A stretch of DNA of 42,850 bases from Rhizobium giardinii bv. giardinii H152 (GTDB lineage Bacteria; Pseudomonadota; Alphaproteobacteria; Rhizobiales; Rhizobiaceae): positions 1 through 42,850 of the forward strand of contig NZ_KB902689.1 of the NCBI RefSeq assembly GCF_000379605.1. Reading direction: 5' to 3'. This document shows positions 18,312 through 26,571 of this stretch, one piece after another. A program made the position numbers and the translations under genes. The notes below the pieces were generated by a model that saw nothing but the letters and a program-made list of their open reading frames with translations, did no database searches and was not told where the DNA came from. Positions within the stretch are counted from its first letter, which is position 1. Each line of letters opens with the position of its first letter.

Positions 18312-18515
18312 CCAGAGCATGGCGGCGGCGGCCAGGAGAGGGCTACCAGTTGCGGCGAGCGACCAGGCCTCCAATAGGCGCGGTCGAAGGTGAGCGCGAA
18401 GCGTGATTTGCCCCATGCCTTCGTTGACGAGGCTTCAGTGTTTCGACATCCTGGTCGGTCAACAACTCGGCGAGTTGTCACGGCGGTCGATCGGCAGCAC
18501 TGCGGCGATGGTGTC
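18312..18515 (-). pseudogene. degenerate N-terminal piece of a XerC-like site-specific integrase
   Basis: On the minus strand, reading across three frames gives ALDTIAAVLPIDRRD, then AELLTDQDVETLK, then LVNEGMGQITLRA and LEAWSLAATGSPL. In that order these match what I know of the N-terminal (SAM-like) part of a common rhizobial tyrosine integrase. At least two single-base shifts break the frame and the catalytic domain is absent. It adjoins the VapBC pair, suggesting an old mobile element. Confidence 0.5.
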
Positions 18516-18689
18516 CAGAGCCTTCGGCGCGGCTGGTGACGGATGCAGATTGCGTGACGCTCATCGCGGCGCCCCGCTCGAAGGCGGTGAGCAGGCAACA
18601 GGCGGTCCCCGGCGGAGGACCCATGCGTTTGGTTCTTCGAAATGTTCCACTGCATCCTCGACGTCAGCGAGTATCATCATCCCGACCCC

Positions 18690-19067
18690 TTACCAGACCC
18701 GTTGGTGCAGCACCGCATCGAAGGCGATGTCGAGCGACACAAAGTCGCAATGTTCCAGACGCGCTTGGGCCGCAAGAATGCGATCCCAGGGATCGCGATG
18801 CTCCCAGTCGAAGGCGGCCGCTAGCTCCGCATGCAGATCCGTGATGGCAAGCGTCTGCAAGCCGCTGGCTGCGACGGCGGCACGCAGCTCCTGCGGCTTC
18901 AGATCGAGCTTCTTCAGGCGCATCTTGTTGTCGAGCTCGTAGAAGGATACGGCGCTAACGAGGACGGTGTTGGCCTTGTCCTCGATCAGTGCTCGGGCTT
19001 TTCCGGAAAGCCGGTTGCTCCCGATCGTCCACCAGTAGAGGGCGTGGCTGTCGATCAGCACCTTCAT
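18690..19067 (-). CDS. vapC: type II toxin VapC (PIN-domain ribonuclease)
   Basis: A 125-residue PIN-domain endoribonuclease. Acidic metal ligands are visible: Asp 6 (LIDSHAL), Glu 44 (FYELD), Asp 92 and Asp 95 (RDPWD) and Asp 113 (SLD). Length is normal for VapC. Its ATG overlaps the antitoxin stop by 4 bases (ATGA), the usual coupled arrangement. In known members the toxin cleaves tRNA or rRNA when the antitoxin is lost, stabilising plasmids or islands. It lies between an integrase remnant and an acyl-CoA dehydrogenase pseudogene. Confidence 0.9.
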   Translation of the reverse strand: MKVLIDSHALYWWTIGSNRLSGKARALIEDKANTVLVSAVSFYELDNKMRLKKLDLKPQELRAAVAASGLQTLAITDLHAELAAAFDWEHRDPWDRILAAQARLEHCDFVSLDIAFDAVLHQRVW

Positions 19068-19354
19068 GGCTTGGGCTCGCCGTCGCTTCGTTCGCCCCGC
19101 CAGATACCCACATCGTCGTTCCAGTCGCCGGCATCGATCGCTGTCTGCTCGCTGTCGACCTCGTCGAACAGATCGTCGGGCAGGCCGCGCTGGCGCAACA
19201 GGCCGAACGGGCGTTTACCCTCGTCGGCCGGGCCGATGCGAGCATAGATCTCATTGCCACGCATAATGACGATCTCTTCGCCCTTGTTGGCACGTTCAAG
19301 CACCTCGGCGAAATTTTTCCTCGCTTCACTGATCTTGTAGTGGGTTTGCGGCAT
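19064..19354 (-). CDS. type II antitoxin, Phd/YefM type
   Basis: A 96-residue antitoxin. ATG 19354 is preferred because GGAGGG precedes it and the family motif KISEARKNFAEVLERANKGEEIVIMR follows at once. The N-terminal half is the DNA-binding Phd fold; the acidic C-terminus (DDLFDEVDSEQTAID) should wrap the toxin. The gene is directly upstream of and overlaps vapC. A perfect palindrome at 19402-19428 in the promoter is the likely autoregulatory operator. Confidence 0.88.
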   Translation of the reverse strand: MPQTHYKISEARKNFAEVLERANKGEEIVIMRGNEIYARIGPADEGKRPFGLLRQRGLPDDLFDEVDSEQTAIDAGDWNDDVGIWRGERSDGEPKP

Positions 19355-19401
19355 CGAACCCTCCGATGTTAGGCTCGATTGCCTATATAACATCGCGCTT
19401 G

Positions 19402-19428
19402 AGTATGTACAAGTCGGTTGTACATACT
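19402..19428. promoter_or_regulatory. VapBC autoregulatory operator
   Basis: Perfect inverted repeat AGTATGTACAA - GTCGG - TTGTACATACT, 48 bp upstream of the antitoxin ATG. Eleven-base arms without mismatch. Confidence 0.75.
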
Positions 19429-19505
19429 CTTTCCGATAGTGAATATTCTTCGATAGTTATGACGCCAACGGGTAATCATCCATGTGAGGCACAGTTAAGG
19501 TTGCT

Positions 19506-20296
19506 CTAGGCTGGATCGAACGATCGCATTTCACAGATGCCTGCGCCTCGCGGTGGATCGACGTCCAACTCGTCCTTCACGACGCCAACCCGTCCGCAGC
19601 CCGACGCACGAAGACACCATGCAAAGAAGCGGGCAAGGACAAGCTTGCGCTGCTTCAGCGGAGTAGTCGCGCCGGCGGCTACCGCAGCCTTTGAAGCCAT
19701 GCGCACCCACAGCCAGCCGAACGAAACGAGCGCGAAAAAGCGCAGGTAGTCGGTGGCGCTTGCTTCGGCCTCCATCTGATCGCCCGCTTTTGCAGGTCCT
19801 CCGTCAGTTTTTCCAGGCGGCCAGGGCGTGGTCGACTGCGGTTTTCACCGCGACGAGTTCAGCCGGTCCCGCGGTGGCCGCCAGTTCGTCTCGCACCAAG
19901 GCGAAGAAGCTGCGCGCCACGTCGCCGTTTTCCATCGGCAGTTTGCGTCCGACGAGGTCCATGGCCTACACGCCATTTGTTCCCTCGTTGATCTGGGTGA
20001 TGCGGGCGTCGCGCACATATTGCTCCATGCCCCATTCGCGGATGTAACCATGGCCGCCGAACACCTGTTGCGACATGACGGCGATCTCGAAGCCGAAATC
20101 GGTGAAAGCGGCCTTCACCACCGGCGTCAGTAGGGCGACGAAGCCGTCTGCATTGCGGCGCACAGCGGCGTCCGGATGTCGATCGGCCGTGTCCATCTGC
20201 AGAGCGGTCCAGACGGCAAGGGCGCGGCCCGCGTCGGTGAGCGCCCGGCCGGTGAGCAGCATCTTGCGAACGTCTGCATGGTCGATGATCGCCATG
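19506..20296 (-). pseudogene. acyl-CoA dehydrogenase, C-terminal fragment with stop and frameshifts
   Basis: The C-terminal half of a FadE-like acyl-CoA dehydrogenase. The frame reads DVRKMLLTGRALTDAGRALAVWTALQ, QQVFGGHGYIREWGMEQYVRD and EGTNGV, then a TAG replaces an expected Gln. The same frame continues AMDLVGRKLPMENGDVARSFFALV to AAWKN. A single missing A in an A-run then shifts the frame (LTEDLQKRA). A further shift leads to ASATDYLRFFALVSFGWLWVRMA, after which homology fades. The N-terminal catalytic half is absent, replaced at about 20296 by an inverted monooxygenase piece. Clearly non-functional. Confidence 0.85.
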
Positions 20297-20440
20297 CCCG
20301 GATAAGTGGTCGGCTCGTAGAGGAGGATGTCATCGGTCGGCTCGGGCAACGGCGACCCGTCCGGGATGACCGCTGCCGACTGGTAGCGATAGCCATACTC
20401 GACGTTCAACTCATTCGCTTCGATGCTCAGGCGTCGGATG
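20297..20440 (-). pseudogene. inverted middle segment of an aromatic-ring FAD monooxygenase
   Basis: On the minus strand this reads RRLSIEANELNVEYGYRYQS, then PDGSPLPEPTDD and YEPTTYPG, the middle part of TfdB/phenol-hydroxylase-like FAD monooxygenases. The remainder of the same enzyme lies directly to the right but on the plus strand, so this segment has been inverted. It is fused in frame to the acyl-CoA dehydrogenase fragment on its left. Confidence 0.6.
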
Positions 20441-20452
20441 GCGCGAAGCGCC
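20440..20452. repeat. short hairpin at the inversion breakpoint
   Basis: GGCGC-GAA-GCGCC, perfect 5-bp arms, exactly where the inverted and direct monooxygenase pieces meet. It may have helped the rearrangement or be chance in GC-rich DNA. Confidence 0.4.
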
Positions 20453-20820
20453 CCGCTAGCCCCTTGCCACACGCATGGCTCGACGATGAATCCGGCCAGC
20501 GGCTGGCCATGAAGGATCTCGTCAAACCAGGCCGCTTTCTGCTGATTGCTGGCGAAGAAGGGCAGAACTGGTGCGCCGCGGCAGCAGCGCTGGTCGCGGC
20601 GAACGACCTGCCAATCGATACGGTCCGCATTGGCCATATTGATGGCGACCTGTTCGATCCGCGCCTGGCCTGGGCACAATTTCGCGGCATCTCGGAAAAG
20701 GGTGCGGTGCTGGTCAGGCCCGACCGGGTCGTATGCTGGCGCCACGTCGGAGCCTCCCGGGATCCGCTGGCCGCACTGAGCGGTGCCACTTGGGGCAGCG
20801 CTGGATCGCAGCTTTCGTGA
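20448..20820 (+). pseudogene. C-terminal part of the same FAD monooxygenase
   Basis: The plus strand reads SPLPHAWLDDESGQRLAMKD, then GRFLLIAGEEGQNWCAAAAA and SEKGAVLVRPDRVVCWRH. This is the C-terminal thioredoxin-like domain of flavin aromatic hydroxylases (TfdB/PheA type). It should follow YEPTTYPG, which is found inverted just to the left. The FAD-binding N-terminal half is missing, and the usual ending after DPLAAL is disturbed. Confidence 0.65.
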
Positions 20821-21089
20821 GGGAGTGACGAAGACGCCGGAACTTGCTCGAGCCAAGTGACCAGGGATAACGCGATGCCACTCGACAATTGAGAGGCCGG
20901 AACAGGCGATCGCCCCGTTGCGTCAATTGGGTGCACGCGTCGGACGGTCGTCAGATCGCGCGCAAGCTTGCCGCGCGATCTCTTCCCTTACAAAGAGGCC
21001 GGTTGCGCCCGCGGACCTGGCATTGACGGCGCAACCGGCGCAGCCAGGATCGTCGGAATCTCCAGATTCGACCGGAGCCCCGGAGAGCA

Positions 21090-21335
21090 ATGCCGCACTT
21101 TCGGGACCTTCCCACTCTGGAGGCAGAGCTGGGCGACGCACTCATCGCGGAACTGAGCGAGCGTTTTGAGCCCGCCCGTTTGGCCGTCGACGATCCGCTG
21201 ACACGCATGGCCACGGCCGTGACCATATTGCTCCGCGACCTGGCCGCCGCGCCGACGCAGGCACGTCTCGCCGCCCGCGCAGCGGTTATGCTACCGGACG
21301 TCGCCCAGGCGGTCCAGGCTCGACTGCGGGGGGGA
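21090..21335 (+). pseudogene. TetR-family regulator, C-terminal remnant
   Basis: The reading MPHFRDLPTLEAELG, then PLTRMATAVTILLRDLAAAP and ARAAVMLPDVAQAVQARLRG, resembles the ligand-binding domain of a TetR regulator. There is no DNA-binding domain upstream, where 20821-21089 shows no recognisable coding. The 3' end runs into the antisense end of the hydrolase gene. I call it a remnant; a short true gene cannot be excluded because the ATG at 21090 follows GGAGAGCA. Confidence 0.5.
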
Positions 21336-22412
21336 TCTCAAGCTCGCATCGTCGTCGCCCTTGTCGAGCAGGCTTCGTAGCGCGCCGGCTAGGCAGAACA
21401 CAACGCTGCCGGACATCGTGCGCGCCGTTTTGCGTGCCATGGGGTGCACGCCAGACGACGCGGCGGAATGGCTTTTCGGAGCGGGCAGGATCGATGCGAC
21501 CGCCGTAACGGCGAGGTCAACCGACCCGACAGCCAGCACGCCGGCCGATGTCAGGATCGTGAAGTGCGGTCGCTTCGGTCCCATCTCGACGAACTGGCGG
21601 CGAAACACGTCGATGTCGATATCCGGCGACGCGAGAACGACATTCTTGACCTTGGCCGGTATCGATCTTTCCCGCATCGAGACACCGCGCAAGGCCTCTG
21701 CGGCGAGCCATGCCCCCATCGAATGCGCGAGAATCGTCACGTCCTCGACATCAGGGCTTCTGGCGGCCTGTAGAATAAGATCCTCCAAGGCTCGCCGCGA
21801 GTAGTTGGCGCTTTCCTTGTCATAAAGGTAGTCAAACACGCGCGCTCTCGAAGGCCAGGTGAAGAGAACCGGAGTTGCATCGGTGCCTGAGTCATGAACG
21901 ATCTGGGCCAAACGAAAGACGGCATCGGCATAGGTGTTGTTGAAGCCGTGCACAAAGATGACGACCTGACGTTTCGCGTTTCTGTTCTTGCGAAACCACT
22001 GGAGGACCTGGCCTTCGGATCCGGCTTTGTCGATCTCGAGCACCGCGAATTCTTTCTCGGGGTTCGCCGGCACGCGGGAGGGCCACTGGACGTTTCCAAC
22101 CTTGCGGTTTCGATCCGGCGGGACCGACACGACGACGGTGTTGAGGGAGATCGCCGTTCCGCGCTCGCCGGAATAGACTTGGCCGGGTTTTTCCGAAGGC
22201 CTGCGTGTTGTCGCGACCAGCATGTCGACGCGGCTCGCATCGCTGGCGGACGCGGCCAGAGGTTGAAGGACGTTCTCCACCCGCGCCGCGCAGCCGTTGA
22301 CAACCAAAGACAGGACGACGAGCACCGGGAGCGCCCGGTCTCGCGCTGAGATCGGCCGCGCGCGGCCGATCCGTTGCCAGACGCGAAAGCTTCGCGGGGC
22401 GTTCAAGCTCAT
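21291..22412 (-). CDS. alpha/beta hydrolase lipoprotein (DUF900-like) with atypical C-terminus
   Basis: A putative lipoprotein esterase-like protein of 373 residues. A hydrophobic signal segment ends in VVNGC near residue 42, a marginal lipobox. The core has VVIFVHGFNNTYADAVFRLA and the nucleophile elbow LAHSMGAWLAAEAL, as in DUF900 alpha/beta hydrolases. Homology looks normal to PKRPHFTILTS. The remaining ~90 residues do not resemble the family and lie antisense to a TetR remnant, so the true 3' end was probably lost. The start is taken at 22412; 22424 is possible. It follows the RND pump gene by 13 bp, so it is the last gene of the efflux operon. Function in efflux unknown. Confidence 0.65.
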   Translation of the reverse strand: MSLNAPRSFRVWQRIGRARPISARDRALPVLVVLSLVVNGCAARVENVLQPLAASASDASRVDMLVATTRRPSEKPGQVYSGERGTAISLNTVVVSVPPDRNRKVGNVQWPSRVPANPEKEFAVLEIDKAGSEGQVLQWFRKNRNAKRQVVIFVHGFNNTYADAVFRLAQIVHDSGTDATPVLFTWPSRARVFDYLYDKESANYSRRALEDLILQAARSPDVEDVTILAHSMGAWLAAEALRGVSMRERSIPAKVKNVVLASPDIDIDVFRRQFVEMGPKRPHFTILTSAGVLAVGSVDLAVTAVASILPAPKSHSAASSGVHPMARKTARTMSGSVVFCLAGALRSLLDKGDDDASLRSPPQSSLDRLGDVR

Positions 22413-22425
22413 GTCACCCGCCATA

Positions 22426-25400
22426 TCAATGCTGCTCGACTTCACGCGGGATCCGGAACCAGGCGACATAGAGCGCCGGCAGGAACAGAAGCGTCAAGGC
22501 CGTTCCCACGACGATACCGCCCATCATAGCATAGGCCATGGGTCCCCAGAATATTTCGTGGGAGATCGGTATCAGAGCCAGAGTGGCCGCCGCCGCCGTC
22601 AGCATGATCGGCCGCATGCGGTGTTCGGTCGCTTCCACCACCGCCATCCATGGCGTCTTTCCGGCTGCCCGCAATTCCTCGATCTCCACGATAAGAATGA
22701 CGGAGTTGCGGATAAGGATGCCGACCAGCGCCAGCACGCCCAGGAGCGCGACGAAGCCGAGCGGGGCGTTGCTGGCAAGCAGAGCCGCCACGACACCGAT
22801 GAGCGCCAACGGGGCAACCGAGAAGACCAGGAAAAGCCTGTGGAAGCTCTGTAGCTGGATCATCAACAGCGTCGCCATGATGAGGAACATGGCCGGCGCC
22901 ACCGTTGCAATTGGACCCTGCGACTTGGCGCTTTCCTCCACCGCACCACCGACTTTGACGGAATACCCGATCGGTAGCGTCCTTTCGAACGCGGCAACCT
23001 TGTCGGAGAGTGCCTTGACGATGGTCGCCGGTTGCGTCGCATCGGCGATCCCGGCCTTGATCGTGATGGTCGGAACCCTGTCGCGGCGCCAGATCGTCGG
23101 CTGTTCGAGCTCGTAGCGGAAGGTGGCGACCGACGACAACGGAACGGACTGGCCGCTGCTGCTCTGCAGTTGCAGGTCGAGCAGCGTATCGATCGACTCG
23201 CGCTCCTTTTCAGCGGCACGGCCGATCACATCGACCAGATAGATGTCATCGCGGACCTGCGTCACAGCGTTGCCCTGCACGACGGTATTCAGCGCCATGG
23301 CGATGTCCTGGGAGGAGACGCCGAGCTGCCGCGCCTTGTCCTGCAACACGTCGATCTTCACGACGCGGGCCGGTTCATTCCAGTCGAAGGCGAGATTCTT
23401 GAGCGAAGGATATGTGCCGACAACAGACCCAAGTTTCTGTGCCAGGTCACGCACCGTTTGGAGATCCTCGCCGGACACGCGATACTGGATCGGCTTGCCG
23501 ACCGGCGGTCCGATTTCCAAGAGCTTCACATAAGCGTCGGTTCCGGGGAAAGTCTTCTGAAGGTAGGCTTCCACTTGCCGCTTCAAGCTGTCGCGCTCGT
23601 CGAGTCCTTTGGTGACAAGGATTGTCTGCCCGAAGGCAACGTCAGCCGGCTGCACGTCGAAAGAAAGGATAAAGCGTGGTGCGCCTCTTCCCACATAGGT
23701 CGACCAGTGCTCGACCGCTGCATTGCCCGCCAGCATTTCGCGCTCGAACTGAGCCATCTGCCGGCTGGTCTCGGCAATCGAGCTGTTCTGCGGCAGGTTC
23801 CAGTCGACGATCAGTTCCGGCCGGTCGGAGCTCGGAAAGAACTGCTGCTGAACCATGGACAGGCCGGCGATCGATGCTGCGAAGAGAGCGACTGTGGCGA
23901 TGATTGTCATCCATCGCCAGCGCAGGCAGAACTGCAGCATCCGCGAGAAAGCCCTGCCAAACCAGCCCTTGTGTTCGGAATGCTTCTTCATCGTCTTCGG
24001 CAGCAGGGTCACGCCTATGAGGGGTGTGAACACCACGGCAACGATCCAGGAGACAATGAGCGAAACGGCAATGACAACGAAGAGGGTGAAGGTGAACTCC
24101 CCGGCGCTGCTCTTGTTGAAAGCGACCGGTATGAAGCCCGCGACCGTCACGAGCGTGCCGGTCAGCATCGGAAAGGCCGTGGACGTATAGACGTAAGTGG
24201 CGGCCTTCTTGAGACTATCACCCATCTCCAGCCGCGCCACCATCATCTCGACCGCGATCATGGCGTCGTCAACGAGAAGACCGAGCGCGATGATGAGCGC
24301 GCCGAGCGAAATTCGCTGCAGCGAAATGTCGAAATAGAGCATCACCACAAAGGTAATGGCGAGAACGAGTGGGATTGCGACCGCCACGACCAGGCCGGCC
24401 CTTAAGCCGAGACTGATGAAACTGATTGCCAACACGATGGCGACCGCTTCGAACAGGGCCTTCGTGAAGCCACCGACTGCCTCGTGAACCACTTCTGGCT
24501 GGTCGGAGACCTGTTCGACCGAGACGCCGACCGGGAGGTCCTGGACGATTCCGCTCATCGTCTTTTCGAGCGCTTCACCGAAGGCGAGCAGATTGCCACC
24601 CGTTTTCATACCAATCGCGAGCCCGATCGCCGGCTTTCCGTTGAAGCGGAAAAGCGAAGTCGGCGGGTCTTCATAGCCGCGGGTGATCGAGGCGACGTCC
24701 GTCAGCGGAAAGAAGCGGTCATTGACCTTCAGATTGATCCCGCGCAACGTGTCTTCGGAGATGAAGCGTCCGCCAACCCTCAAGGCGACGCGTTCCGGTC
24801 CCGTTTGGACAAACCCGGACTGGGTGACGGCGTTCTGCGCCTGCAGCGTGGCAATGATGTCGGCGCGGTCGATACCGAGGGCAGCGATCTTACGGGTGGA
24901 GAATTCGAGGTAGATCACCTCTTCCTGCGCACCGACGATGTCGACCTTGCCAACGTCCGGTATCTTGAGGATCTGCGTTCGCGCGTCCTCCGCGAAATCG
25001 CGTAGTTCCCTATGACTGAGTCCGTCGCCGGTGAGGGCAAAGATATTGCCGTAGACGTCCCCGAACTGGTCATCGAAGAACGGACCGACAACCCCCTGGG
25101 GGAACTGGTGCTTTACATCGTCAATCAGGTTGCGCACCCGCGCCCAGGTGGGCTTTACGTCCCCCGCATTCGTTCCCGGCAGCAGATCGACGAAGACGAT
25201 CGTCTGACCAGCGGTCGTGATGCTGCGCGTGTGCTCGAGATTGTCGAGTTCCTGCAGCTTCTTTTCGATGCGGTCGGCAACTTGCTCGGTCACTTCCTGG
25301 GCCGAGGCGCCGGGCCACTGAGCCTGGACGACCATCGTCTTGACGGTGAACGATGGATCCTCTTCACGGCCAAGGCCGACGTAGGCATAGGCACCCGCCA

Positions 25401-25476
25401 CCGCGAAGATGATCATGAAATACCAGACGAGCGAGCGATGCTCGAGCGCCCAGTCCGAGAGATTGAACTTACTCAT
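22426..25476 (-). CDS. RND-type efflux pump inner-membrane permease
   Basis: A 1016-residue AcrB-like resistance-nodulation-division transporter that exports drugs or other toxic compounds with proton uptake. The N-terminal helix is followed by the porter-domain start REEDPSFTVKTMVVQAQWPG. The proton-relay Asp pair is in GLLVDDAMIAVEMM (near residue 402), and the second-half helices include LIGVVAALLASNAP. Two large periplasmic loops and about 12 membrane segments fit the family, and length is normal. It overlaps the upstream membrane-fusion gene by 4 bases. No outer-membrane channel gene is present, so a TolC-like partner must be elsewhere. Confidence 0.95.
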   Translation of the reverse strand: MSKFNLSDWALEHRSLVWYFMIIFAVAGAYAYVGLGREEDPSFTVKTMVVQAQWPGASAQEVTEQVADRIEKKLQELDNLEHTRSITTAGQTIVFVDLLPGTNAGDVKPTWARVRNLIDDVKHQFPQGVVGPFFDDQFGDVYGNIFALTGDGLSHRELRDFAEDARTQILKIPDVGKVDIVGAQEEVIYLEFSTRKIAALGIDRADIIATLQAQNAVTQSGFVQTGPERVALRVGGRFISEDTLRGINLKVNDRFFPLTDVASITRGYEDPPTSLFRFNGKPAIGLAIGMKTGGNLLAFGEALEKTMSGIVQDLPVGVSVEQVSDQPEVVHEAVGGFTKALFEAVAIVLAISFISLGLRAGLVVAVAIPLVLAITFVVMLYFDISLQRISLGALIIALGLLVDDAMIAVEMMVARLEMGDSLKKAATYVYTSTAFPMLTGTLVTVAGFIPVAFNKSSAGEFTFTLFVVIAVSLIVSWIVAVVFTPLIGVTLLPKTMKKHSEHKGWFGRAFSRMLQFCLRWRWMTIIATVALFAASIAGLSMVQQQFFPSSDRPELIVDWNLPQNSSIAETSRQMAQFEREMLAGNAAVEHWSTYVGRGAPRFILSFDVQPADVAFGQTILVTKGLDERDSLKRQVEAYLQKTFPGTDAYVKLLEIGPPVGKPIQYRVSGEDLQTVRDLAQKLGSVVGTYPSLKNLAFDWNEPARVVKIDVLQDKARQLGVSSQDIAMALNTVVQGNAVTQVRDDIYLVDVIGRAAEKERESIDTLLDLQLQSSSGQSVPLSSVATFRYELEQPTIWRRDRVPTITIKAGIADATQPATIVKALSDKVAAFERTLPIGYSVKVGGAVEESAKSQGPIATVAPAMFLIMATLLMIQLQSFHRLFLVFSVAPLALIGVVAALLASNAPLGFVALLGVLALVGILIRNSVILIVEIEELRAAGKTPWMAVVEATEHRMRPIMLTAAAATLALIPISHEIFWGPMAYAMMGGIVVGTALTLLFLPALYVAWFRIPREVEQH

Positions 25477-26570
25477 GGGAGCAGCTCCTGTTCGAGTTTC
25501 ACCTTCTGTCCATCGGCAAGTTCATTGACCCCGGCGACGACGACTTCTTCGCCCTCCCGCAGCCCCGACCTTATCCTGACAGACCGGGCACCGGCGGCCG
25601 GGGCCTCGAGCTGGACCGGTCTCGACGTGACAGTTCCCGTCGAATGATCGACGACCCAGACGTGTTCTGCGCCATCCCTGTCAGCGATGGCGGCGATCGG
25701 CAGCGCGATTGCTCGTTTCTTTCCGTCAGCCACAAGCGTCGCGGTCACCACCGCACCGAGGCGGAAAACCTCCGGTGCCTGATCCACGGCGATCTTTAGT
25801 CTGTGGGTGCGGGTATTGGGATCTGCCTGCGGCGCGATCTCGCGCACGATTCCGGAGGTCCGTAGCGTCGGGTCGAGCTGGAGGGCGATGCTGAACCGGT
25901 CATTCAGCCGAACGGATCGAAATTGCGCCTCGGGGACATCGACGACCACATCGCGGTTTTCAAGACGGGCCAGTCCGAGGACCGGCTGGCCCGCCGCGAC
26001 CGTCTGACCCATTTCTCCGAAGGTGGCCGTAACGACACCGTCGAACTCCGCCCTCAACTCAGCATAACCAAGCTGCTCATGCGCCTTGGCGAGGCTGGCT
26101 GTGGCTTTTGCAACATTGGCCTTGGCCGATTTCAGTTGCTGCTCGGCGAGATCCCGATCGGCAATGCTGCCGGCGCTTATGCGGGCGAGAGTCCGCTTGC
26201 GCCTTTCGGTCAGGGCAGCGTTATCGAACTGCGCCTGGGCATCGCGCAAATCGGCTTCTGCGCTCCTGACGGCAAGCCGGAGGCTCAGCGGATCGATCTC
26301 GGCAACGACATCACCTTTCAGCACGAGATCGCCAACATCGACCTTGCGCGATACAATTCGTCCGAGGGTGCGGAATGCAAGGTCGGTCTCGACGCGTGCT
26401 CGTACAACTCCGGGCAAACTCGCCGTTTGCTCCTGCTCGGCTGTTGCTGCGACGGATTTGACAGGACGGGGGGGCATATTCTCCCCGGCGATCGAGTTTT
26501 GCTCGCAGCCGACAAGGAGCGTGATCGACAGAAAGAGTGGAATAGAACTATACCAGCGGTTAAGGGTCAT
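25473..26570 (-). CDS. efflux membrane-fusion lipoprotein (second of two)
   Basis: A 365-residue HlyD/AcrA-family periplasmic adaptor. The signal ends in TLLVGC, a clear lipobox with Cys 22. It has the biotinyl-lipoyl halves around DLAFRTLGRIVSRKVDVGD and VVTATFGEMGQTVAAGQPV, with an alpha-helical hairpin between them. It links the RND pump to an outer-membrane channel. It starts 1 bp after the stop of the first adaptor gene and overlaps the pump gene by 4 bp, so translation is coupled. Two different adaptors before one pump occur in some proteobacterial RND operons. Confidence 0.93.
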   Translation of the reverse strand: MTLNRWYSSIPLFLSITLLVGCEQNSIAGENMPPRPVKSVAATAEQEQTASLPGVVRARVETDLAFRTLGRIVSRKVDVGDLVLKGDVVAEIDPLSLRLAVRSAEADLRDAQAQFDNAALTERRKRTLARISAGSIADRDLAEQQLKSAKANVAKATASLAKAHEQLGYAELRAEFDGVVTATFGEMGQTVAAGQPVLGLARLENRDVVVDVPEAQFRSVRLNDRFSIALQLDPTLRTSGIVREIAPQADPNTRTHRLKIAVDQAPEVFRLGAVVTATLVADGKKRAIALPIAAIADRDGAEHVWVVDHSTGTVTSRPVQLEAPAAGARSVRIRSGLREGEEVVVAGVNELADGQKVKLEQELLP

Positions 26571-26571
26571 C

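Noticed and set aside
23032..24405. 457-codon plus-strand frame inside the RND pump gene
   Set aside because: Entirely antisense to a well-supported pump; no family-like motifs.
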